Notes under the pieces: generated by a model
What the model was told of the DNA's origin: nothing
The model's database searches: none
What the model saw: only the letters and a program-made list of their open reading frames with translations
Position numbers and translations under genes: made by a program
NCBI GenBank assembly: GCA_035457865.1
Contig: DATIAR010000059.1
Location: forward strand, 1-64,000
Direction of reading: 5' to 3'
Origin: UBA8516 sp035457865
GTDB lineage: Archaea; Thermoproteota; Nitrososphaeria; Nitrososphaerales; Nitrosopumilaceae
Length of the DNA stretch: 64,000 nt
Shown: piece by piece, positions 57,968-64,000 of the stretch
How the letters are laid out: the number at the start of each line of letters is the position of its first letter
Position numbering within the stretch: the stretch's first letter is position 1

Positions 57968-59095
57968 TTAACCAAAGGTGAAGGTATAGATTTCAAAACC
58001 TGGCTTTGCAATTATAGTTAACATGTGGGCACCTGCATCGGGACTTGAAATCAAGTTGTATAATCGATCACCTGAAATGCGTGCAACTCCATCTTGTACA
58101 TCGACTCCTGCATTTTCAGGCGAAACCGGATTTCCATCAAGCAAGATTTTCAGTTCAGATTCATTTGTAGCTACTATGTTGACTGATCTTGCAAAATATG
58201 GAAGTATTATCTTGCCATTTTCTGATACAAGTTTCATTCTATCTCCAAAATTTTGCCACTGACCTTCAAGATAAAAATAGTCACGAGTCAATTTTTCTGG
58301 TAAAGAATAGCTTACAATCTGATCTGGCTTGAATCCCTCTGAATTTCCAAGCTGATTTCTACCAAATGCAAAGTTGTATCCAAAGTAAAGTTCTGGAGTC
58401 TGCGATACGATAAATTGATGTTCTTCTAAATCTACCAGTGGCTGTGCTGATGTAATATTCAAGCCAAGCAGTTGATTTCGTTCTTGTAAAAGTTCTTGGA
58501 TTATTTTTTCAGTCTCAGCATATCCGCCTTCACCAATATGATCATATCTGATGTATCCTTCAGAATCTGCAATGTATTTTCTTGGCCAATATCTATTTTC
58601 AAATGTCTTCCATGTTTTCATTTCATTGTCTTGTACTACAGGATATGTTATGCCATATTGTTTCACTGCAGTTTGTACATTGTTGAAATCTTTTTCAAAT
58701 TCAAATTCAGGAGAATGTATTCCAATTATCAACAATCCCTGATCAGCATATTTTGTATTCCATGCAGTGATGTAAGGTAAAGTTCTAATACAATTTATGC
58801 AACTATACGTCCAAAAATCATAAAGTATGACCTTGCCTTTCATAGCTGCATCAAGTTCTTCTGGAGTTGTGTTGATGTATCCTGAGATGCCTGTCAATTC
58901 AGGTGCCTTTTTGAACCTACTTTTATCGATCTTTGGTATTTTTGATACGTCTTTACCCTGTATTTGACTATTATCTAACTTACTTTGTGCTTCCTGTATT
59001 TGTGGCTCTAATGAAGAAAAATACACACTAGCTCCACTTATGACAACTACTAGTATTATTCCCATGACAAGTGCTGTTTTAAATTCAGTTTTCAT
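57968..59095 (-). CDS. TlpA/DipZ-like membrane-anchored thioredoxin
   Basis: The 375-residue protein has an N-terminal membrane helix (ALVMGIILVVVISGASVYF), then a thioredoxin domain with the redox site WTYSCINCIRTLPYI (C99, C102) and GIHSPEFEFEKDFNNVQTAVKQYGITYPVVQD, and a C-terminal beta-rich domain of about 150 residues as in the C-terminal parts of bacterial DipZ. It acts outside the membrane to reduce or form disulfides. It lies 4 bp after ccdA, its likely electron donor. Confidence 0.88.
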   Translation of the reverse strand: MKTEFKTALVMGIILVVVISGASVYFSSLEPQIQEAQSKLDNSQIQGKDVSKIPKIDKSRFKKAPELTGISGYINTTPEELDAAMKGKVILYDFWTYSCINCIRTLPYITAWNTKYADQGLLIIGIHSPEFEFEKDFNNVQTAVKQYGITYPVVQDNEMKTWKTFENRYWPRKYIADSEGYIRYDHIGEGGYAETEKIIQELLQERNQLLGLNITSAQPLVDLEEHQFIVSQTPELYFGYNFAFGRNQLGNSEGFKPDQIVSYSLPEKLTRDYFYLEGQWQNFGDRMKLVSENGKIILPYFARSVNIVATNESELKILLDGNPVSPENAGVDVQDGVARISGDRLYNLISSPDAGAHMLTIIAKPGFEIYTFTFG

Positions 59096-59099
59096 TTTT

Positions 59100-59834
59100 T
59101 CACCCTTGCAATAGTAAATTATTTAAAAATGGAAAACTGGCAATCGTTGATAGTTGATTAGTAAATACTAGCACTCCTAAAATTATAATAAACAATCCCA
59201 TTATTATTGAGTAATATTTTAGATGCTTACTTAATGCTCTAATTATTTTTGTAAATCTTGAAAAGAATATTCCCATTAAGATAAATGGAATTCCAAGTCC
59301 AAGTGAATAGGTAAGTAACAAAGTAAATGCTTGTCCTGGTGATGTTGCAGCTAAAGTAAGAATGCTTCCCAATATTGGACCTATACAAGGTGTCCACCCA
59401 GCTGCAAAAGCTAATCCGAAAAGAAATGATAATGGATAACTAGATTTAGTACGATTTGGAAAGAATTTTTTCTCAAAATTTAATATACGAATTTTGGTTG
59501 ATAACAACATAAAAGTACCAAAACCAATTATGATTATTCCTCCTATCTGATTAAATCCAGAAATTAGATTTATTGCAGAACTAGACAAGACACTATTTAG
59601 AATTACTCCAAAAACTGAAAAAACAACAGAAAACCCAAGAACAAAAAAGACTGTATTTAGTACAATGTTTATCCTGTTTGAAACAAGATTGACAGTCCCA
59701 TTATTTCTTTGAAGTTCTGTAATGGTAGTGCCAGATAGATATGCCAGAAAGGCAGGTATCATAGGCAATATACAGGGTGCTAAAAACGAACCTAAACCTG
59801 CTATAGCTGCTATCGCTATTGATATTTCTGGCAT
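59100..59834 (-). CDS. ccdA: CcdA-type cytochrome c biogenesis/thiol-disulfide transporter
   Basis: The 244-residue protein has about six membrane helices and the two conserved cysteine sites LAPCILPMIPAFLAYLSG and FAAGWTPCIGPILGSIL, the CcdA pattern. It moves electrons across the membrane to an exported thioredoxin. The neighbouring DipZ-like thioredoxin is the probable partner; in bacterial DipZ the two functions are fused in one polypeptide, while here they are two genes 4 bp apart. Confidence 0.92.
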   Translation of the reverse strand: MPEISIAIAAIAGLGSFLAPCILPMIPAFLAYLSGTTITELQRNNGTVNLVSNRINIVLNTVFFVLGFSVVFSVFGVILNSVLSSSAINLISGFNQIGGIIIIGFGTFMLLSTKIRILNFEKKFFPNRTKSSYPLSFLFGLAFAAGWTPCIGPILGSILTLAATSPGQAFTLLLTYSLGLGIPFILMGIFFSRFTKIIRALSKHLKYYSIIMGLFIIILGVLVFTNQLSTIASFPFLNNLLLQG

Positions 59835-59928
59835 TAACTTAAATTCGCTCTTTTTTTATTAATACATTGTTCCAAATCTACTCCAAATTAATGATCAATT
59901 TTTATTCTTGATGTATTGACCAAATCTC

Positions 59929-60024
59929 ATGAATAAAAGAATGGTATTAGTTGGATTGGTTTTAGGCGCAATAACTGCAATAGCGATGTATTTGAATTAC
60001 GTCTCTCGTCTTAATCACTTTTAA
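59929..60024 (+). CDS. Single-TM microprotein, 31 aa
   Basis: ATG 59929 opens a 31-codon frame to TAA (60022-60024). The peptide is MNKRMVLVGLVLGAITAI followed by AMYLNYVSRLNHF: basic start and one hydrophobic helix. It ends over the bioF stop with a 4-bp convergent overlap, which is typical of real genes here. Function unknown. Confidence 0.4.
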   Translation: MNKRMVLVGLVLGAITAIAMYLNYVSRLNHF

Positions 60025-61151
60025 AAAATTTTAAATTTTTTACCTGCTTGTTCTAATACGTCAAGTGATCTCTCTATGTGATTTTTTGATAACCATGCAG
60101 TAATTGAAATTCTCACCCTAGCTCTACCAATCTTAACTGTAGGATATCTTATTGGCTGTGCAAAAATTCCATTTTCAAAAAGGTATCTTCCAAAATCCAT
60201 GGCTGTTTTCTCATCGCCTATGATGATTGGAATGATCTGACTTGACGAATTAATCTCGTAACCTAAAGATCGTAGATCAGAATGCATTAGGTGAATATTT
60301 TCCCAAAGTTTCTTTCTTTGTTTTTCTCTATTTGAAGTGAATCGTTTCAATGCAAGATTGACAAGAATGCTTGGTAACGATGAGGTGTAAATAAAAGATT
60401 TTGATCTATTTATCAAAAACTCAATTACTTTATTTCTTGAAGCAACATATCCACCAAATGATCCGAGCCCTTTGCTTAGACTACTTACATACAGATCGAT
60501 TTTTTTTTCAACACCAAAATGCTGACCAGTGCCTCTGCCATCAGAACCTGTGACAAAATCACCATGTGCATCATCTAAAGTAAGTATAGCGTCGTTTTTG
60601 GTCGCAATTTGTGAGATTTCATTTAAATTTGCAAAATCTCCGTCCATGCTAAAAACTCCCTCTGTTACTATGAACTTACGGTTTGCCTTTTGCCTAATCT
60701 TTTTCTCAAGGTCTGCTAGATCAGCATGTTTATAGACCATAATTTTTGCTCCTGATAATTTACAAGCTTCAATTATACTGACATGGTTTAGTTCATCACT
60801 AAGGATCACATCACCTTTTTGTGCAAGTGTAGAGATTGAACCTAAATTTGCCATGTATCCTGTAGAAAAAATTAATGAAGATTCCTGTGATTTGTGATGC
60901 GCAAGTTTTTCTTCTAAAATTCTAAAAGATGGATCATTTCCTGCAACCAATCTTGAGCTTGATTGTAATTGTTTATTCAAAATCTGATTTGCACCTAATC
61001 CAAGATAGTCATTTGAGCAAAGATTGATCAGTTTTTTATGCTTGAAAATGATGTATGGGCCTTCAATACGACCATATTGTAATGTTCGATATAGATTCCG
61101 ATCTCTTATTTTTTTGAGACTAGAATTTACAAAATCAAATTTATGCTTCAA
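60021..61151 (-). CDS. bioF: 8-amino-7-oxononanoate synthase (BioF)
   Basis: BioF joins pimeloyl thioester and alanine in biotin synthesis with PLP. The 376-residue protein has NLCSNDYLGLGANQ, STGYMANLGSISTLAQKGDVILSDELNHVSIIEACKLSGA, TLDDAHGDFVTG and the PLP lysine in SLSKGLGSFGGY. Length is normal. It overlaps bioB by 11 bp, so the two are in one transcript. BioC/BioH-type genes are not seen. Confidence 0.94.
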   Translation of the reverse strand: MKHKFDFVNSSLKKIRDRNLYRTLQYGRIEGPYIIFKHKKLINLCSNDYLGLGANQILNKQLQSSSRLVAGNDPSFRILEEKLAHHKSQESSLIFSTGYMANLGSISTLAQKGDVILSDELNHVSIIEACKLSGAKIMVYKHADLADLEKKIRQKANRKFIVTEGVFSMDGDFANLNEISQIATKNDAILTLDDAHGDFVTGSDGRGTGQHFGVEKKIDLYVSSLSKGLGSFGGYVASRNKVIEFLINRSKSFIYTSSLPSILVNLALKRFTSNREKQRKKLWENIHLMHSDLRSLGYEINSSSQIIPIIIGDEKTAMDFGRYLFENGIFAQPIRYPTVKIGRARVRISITAWLSKNHIERSLDVLEQAGKKFKIF

Positions 61152-62142
61152 GTCCTATTTCTGATATCATTTGGAAATCATCTTTTGGGATGTTTCCGCC
61201 TATTGTCAAATATCCACCTGTAATAATGCCATTTGCACCTCCAAGGAGAGCCTTTTCCTGATCATTTGCAAGATGAATTTCGCGACCACCTGCTATCTTT
61301 AGTATAGTTGTTGGCATCAAAAATCTATACACCGCAATTGTGCGGAGTATTTCACCAAGCGATAATTTGTTTTGAGATTCAAGCGGCGTGCCTTTTTGTG
61401 GTACTAGAATATTGATTGGGCATTCTTCTGGATTCAACTCTGATAGATCAAAACCCATCTCTAGTCTCTGCATTCTTGATTCGCCCATGCCTATAATTCC
61501 ACCACAACAAAGCTCAAGACCAGTTTTTTTCACAATTTTAGCCGTATTGACTCTGTCTTGAAATGTGTGTGTTGTACAAATACTTGGAAAGAAACTTCTT
61601 GCCGATTCCAAATTGTGATTATATCTTTTCACTCTAAGATTCTTAAGACGGATTGCCATTTCTTCTGTTATGAATCCAAGTGAACAATTCACTTCTATGC
61701 CGATGGTGTTAACTTTTTGTATAATGTCACAAATTTGATTAAAATCATTTACTGATGGGCCACGCCATGCACATACTAAACAGAAACTTTTAACACCATC
61801 TGCTTTTGCTTTTTTTGCATTCTCTATAATAATTTCAGATGGTAGTAGTCTGTAAGTATCAATTCCTGATTTGTAAAACGCAGATTGGGAACAAAATGAG
61901 CAGTCTTCAGGACAATTACCCTTTTTTGCATTAATTAGCGTTTCAACATCAACTATATCGCCATTAAATTTTCTAGTTATTTCATTTGCTGCATCTGATA
62001 AATGTTTTAGTATGTCATCTGACACATTGATGAGAATTCTGGCCTCATCATGAGAAATTTTTTGGCCTAAAAGTACCTTCTCCTTACATATAGTAATAAA
62101 ATCAAGATCTGAATTCATAATGAGACATTTTCCATTATGCAC
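61141..62142 (-). CDS. bioB: Biotin synthase (BioB)
   Basis: BioB inserts sulfur into dethiobiotin as a radical SAM enzyme. The 333-residue protein has the cluster KKGNCPEDCSFCSQSAFY (Cys x3 Cys x2 Cys), then FCLVCAWRGP, and late NILVPQKGTPLE and TTILKIAGGREIHL, the second-cluster arginine region. An ATG at 62142 is chosen as the first start. It overlaps bioF by 11 bp. Confidence 0.95.
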   Translation of the reverse strand: MHNGKCLIMNSDLDFITICKEKVLLGQKISHDEARILINVSDDILKHLSDAANEITRKFNGDIVDVETLINAKKGNCPEDCSFCSQSAFYKSGIDTYRLLPSEIIIENAKKAKADGVKSFCLVCAWRGPSVNDFNQICDIIQKVNTIGIEVNCSLGFITEEMAIRLKNLRVKRYNHNLESARSFFPSICTTHTFQDRVNTAKIVKKTGLELCCGGIIGMGESRMQRLEMGFDLSELNPEECPINILVPQKGTPLESQNKLSLGEILRTIAVYRFLMPTTILKIAGGREIHLANDQEKALLGGANGIITGGYLTIGGNIPKDDFQMISEIGLEA

Positions 62143-62221
62143 TAATTAAGATTATCTTAATTGTAAACCTCAAAAATTTTGAAGGTTTACGCTTTTTATC
62201 AGACTCAAAATGTTGGTTGAG

Positions 62222-62380
62222 TCATTTTATCATGGTAGGACAGATATGTCCACGTTTAGGATCGTATCTCATGTGGCATTTATTACATGTTACAAACCTT
62301 GTTGTTTCTTGCACGCAATTGTGAATTTCATTTACTTGAAGTATTTTTTTACAGTTTGGACATTGGCGTATCTGTGGCAT
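62222..62380 (-). CDS. Zinc-binding microprotein, 52 aa
   Basis: On the minus strand ATG at 62380 opens a 52-codon frame ending at TGA (62222-62224). The peptide reads with metal pairs RQCPNCKK (C7, C10), HNCV (C22), TCNKCH (C32, C35) and GHICP (H45, C47), suggesting one or two zinc sites. It lies 79 bp upstream of bioB on the same strand. Function unknown; zinc-binding nucleic-acid contact is the usual role of such folds. Confidence 0.6.
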   Translation of the reverse strand: MPQIRQCPNCKKILQVNEIHNCVQETTRFVTCNKCHMRYDPKRGHICPTMIK

Positions 62381-62485
62381 AACAATTCAATTCACTTTAT
62401 GATATAAAACAAATATTATCTAGACGGTTCAAGTCGAAAACGATTGATACGCCATACTTAATTATCACTAGTATGCAGACTGCTC

Positions 62486-62710
62486 ATGGCGTCTAAAAGA
62501 CGATCAAAGAGATCTAAACGTTCAAAGCGAAGAGCAGCTCCGGCGCCCACTCCTAAACAAATGATTACTGTGCGTGCAGCTCTTAACAGAGCTAAAAGAG
62601 AACGCGATATGGCAAGAAGAGAGGGAAGGCGTCTGAAGAATTCACTAGTTGTAAGGAACAGAATTATTAGAGAGCTCGGTGCAAAACTTAGAAGGGCACG
62701 AAGGAGATAA
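62486..62710 (+). CDS. Very basic small protein, 74 aa
   Basis: The 74-residue protein is strongly basic: an N-terminal SKRRSKRSKRSKRRAAPAP tail reminiscent of histone or H1-type tails, then a helix RAALNRAKRERDMARREGRRLKN and a basic end IRELGAKLRRARRR. It probably binds DNA or RNA. I do not recognise the family. It lies between bioB and bioA on the opposite strand, its stop directly abutting the bioA stop. Confidence 0.65.
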   Translation: MASKRRSKRSKRSKRRAAPAPTPKQMITVRAALNRAKRERDMARREGRRLKNSLVVRNRIIRELGAKLRRARRR

Positions 62711-64000
62711 TCAAATTACCTTCGTGACTTTTTTTATCGTATCTATTGTACCGTCAAGTAAGAAATCTAACTCGTTTTTCGAAATTGCAAGTGGCGGTAC
62801 TATCATTACAATGTTGCCAAGAGTGCGTAGGTATATCTGATGTTTTTTTCCCTCAACAAAAATTTTCTTATAAATTGATTTATCGGGTTTAATTGAAGTT
62901 TTTTTCTTTTTGTCACTAACAAGCTCAATTCCCATAAGCATACCTTTGTGTCTGACATCGCCTACTAGACTCAATTCATTAATTTCAGAAATTCGTGATT
63001 CAAACTGTTTAGTACTTTTTTGAATTTTAGAAATTAGCCTGTTTTTCTTGTACATTTCAAGGTTAGCTATGGCTGTTGCGCATGCAAGAGGGTTTCCTGT
63101 AAACGTGTGGCCATGAAAGAAATGTTTCATTTCCTCATATCTGCCAAGAAACGACTCGTAAATTCTTTTACTAGTTAGTGTAACACCAAGTGGCAAATAT
63201 CCACCTGTGAGCATTTTTCCATATGATACAATATCGGGCATGCTATTTTGTGCTTTATACTCTATAAGTGAGCCTAACCTACCAAATCCCGTAGCAACCT
63301 CATCTAATACAAATAATACGTTGTATTTTTTGCACAATTGACTAATTTTTCTCTGAAAGTTTTTTGGATAAATCACAACTCCTCCAGCCACTTGTGCACC
63401 ACTTTCCATAAAAAAAGCTGCGATATCGTTATTTTTTAAAAATATGTTTTCTATTTTTTTAATACAAAATTCTTGATATTCTTTGAAAGTAAAACCTTTT
63501 GGAATTCTATATTTTTCTGGAGTAGGTGTTCTGATTACTGGAAAAAGCAGTTTTTTAAATCTTGAAAAAAATAAAGGAACATAACCAAGAGACATGGATC
63601 CAATTGTATCGCCATGATACCCATTTTGTAACGAGACGATTTTTATTTTATTTTTTACTCCTATATTTTGCCAATATTGTAATGCCATTTTTATGGCAAC
63701 TTCCATTGCAGTAGAACCGTCATCAGAATAAAATACTTTATTCATTCCAGGAGATATCTTAACAAGCTTTTCAGCAAGTAGCTGTGCTTGATCATTTGTA
63801 AGATTAAACAAGGATGAGTGTTGTAATTTTTTTGTCTGTTTTATCATTGCATTAACAAGTTCCTTTTTAGAATGTCCCCAAACATTGCACCACATGCTTG
63901 CAACTCCATCAAGTAGCCTGTTGCCTTTTGTATCAATTAGCCACATTCCATCCCCTTTTGTTATTATATCAAATTCTTTCCACTCTCTCATCTGCGTGTA
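62711..64000 (-). CDS. bioA: Adenosylmethionine-8-amino-7-oxononanoate aminotransferase (BioA), 5'-truncated by the window
   Basis: BioA makes DAPA from KAPA with SAM as amino donor and PLP. It has DGVASMWCNVWGHSKKELVNAM, STAMEVAIKMALQYW, QNGYHGDTIGSMSLG, VLDEVATGFGRLGSLIEY, the PLP lysine in SYGKMLTGGYLPLGV and HGHTFTGNPLACA. The ATG at 63991 gives MREWKEF, but the three codons before it to the edge read YTQ, completing the family motif HPYTQM, so the true start lies beyond the window and the gene is partial here. Confidence 0.93.
   Translation of the reverse strand, partial: YTQMREWKEFDIITKGDGMWLIDTKGNRLLDGVASMWCNVWGHSKKELVNAMIKQTKKLQHSSLFNLTNDQAQLLAEKLVKISPGMNKVFYSDDGSTAMEVAIKMALQYWQNIGVKNKIKIVSLQNGYHGDTIGSMSLGYVPLFFSRFKKLLFPVIRTPTPEKYRIPKGFTFKEYQEFCIKKIENIFLKNNDIAAFFMESGAQVAGGVVIYPKNFQRKISQLCKKYNVLFVLDEVATGFGRLGSLIEYKAQNSMPDIVSYGKMLTGGYLPLGVTLTSKRIYESFLGRYEEMKHFFHGHTFTGNPLACATAIANLEMYKKNRLISKIQKSTKQFESRISEINELSLVGDVRHKGMLMGIELVSDKKKKTSIKPDKSIYKKIFVEGKKHQIYLRTLGNIVMIVPPLAISKNELDFLLDGTIDTIKKVTKVI

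Noticed and set aside
1..64000. CRISPR arrays, IS elements, prophage, toxin-antitoxin pairs
   Set aside because: I looked for regularly spaced repeats, transposase or integrase motifs and small toxin-antitoxin pairs and saw none.

Overview
The window reads as chromosomal DNA of a mesophilic ammonia-oxidising-type archaeon of the Nitrososphaerota (Thaumarchaeota), most likely order Nitrosopumilales. The inference rests on AT-rich composition, archaeal ribosomal protein gene order with RNase P Rpp29 and S4e, an archaeal proteasome alpha subunit, an ESCRT-III/CdvB protein, archaeal TATA boxes about 26 nt ahead of GTG/TTG/ATG starts (leaderless mRNAs), a bacterial-type UvrABC set, a biotin cluster, and many short lineage-type hypothetical proteins. 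No ammonia monooxygenase, CRISPR array, IS element, prophage or rRNA was seen. Nearly all sequence is coding, on both strands.

Layout. 1-5.9 kb: end of a probable helicase gene, a metallophosphoesterase, a SWIM zinc-finger protein, purD, the folate one-carbon pair fthC-folD, a cupin and purN. 6.1-11.7 kb: an accessory-looking stretch with a NitrOD5-like protein, two paralogous multi-TM proteins, a HEAT-repeat protein, a YkgJ-type Cys-cluster protein, an EamA transporter, a Cys-rich microprotein and a winged-helix regulator. 11.7-19.3 kb: a beta-CASP nuclease-like protein and uvrC, uvrA, uvrB. 19.3-33 kb: flavin/F420-type oxidoreductases, an Fe-alcohol dehydrogenase, glycerate kinase, citrate synthase flanked by two small paralogues, an RNase H-like protein, DHH phosphoesterase, endonuclease IV, RidA and a DUF255 protein. 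33-36.4 kb: small hypothetical and exported proteins, an Lrp-type RAM protein and tRNA-Thr. 36.5-43.1 kb: purine genes purS, purQ, purL, purF, purC with a second RAM protein. 43.4-54.2 kb: an ArsR-like regulator, DUF371, proteasome alpha, a SPOUT-type methyltransferase, then the ribosomal operon rpl3-rpl4-rpl23-rps19-rpl22-rps3-rpl29-rnp1-rps17-rpl14-rpl24-rps4e-rpl5-rps14-rps8-rpl6 (no rpl2 at its usual place), then tRNA-Asn. 54.4-57.2 kb: a looser region of small exported proteins with structured intergenic DNA. 57.2-64 kb: a CdvB-like cell-division protein, a TlpA/DipZ-like thioredoxin with CcdA, and bioF, bioB, bioA.

Functionally, the purine genes (purD, N, S, Q, L, F, C) and the folate C1 enzymes that supply 10-formyl-THF to PurN lie in two nearby blocks. 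UvrABC, endonuclease IV, DHH phosphoesterase and the beta-CASP protein give a strong DNA-repair/nuclease content. The least explained parts are the multi-TM/NitrOD5 locus (6.1-11.7 kb), the promoter and operator architecture of 54.2-58 kb (shared element ahead of two exported proteins, large palindromes, nested hairpins, repeats upstream of cdvB), and a set of Cys-rich microproteins of 37-52 residues, four of which I located by reading the intergenic DNA directly.
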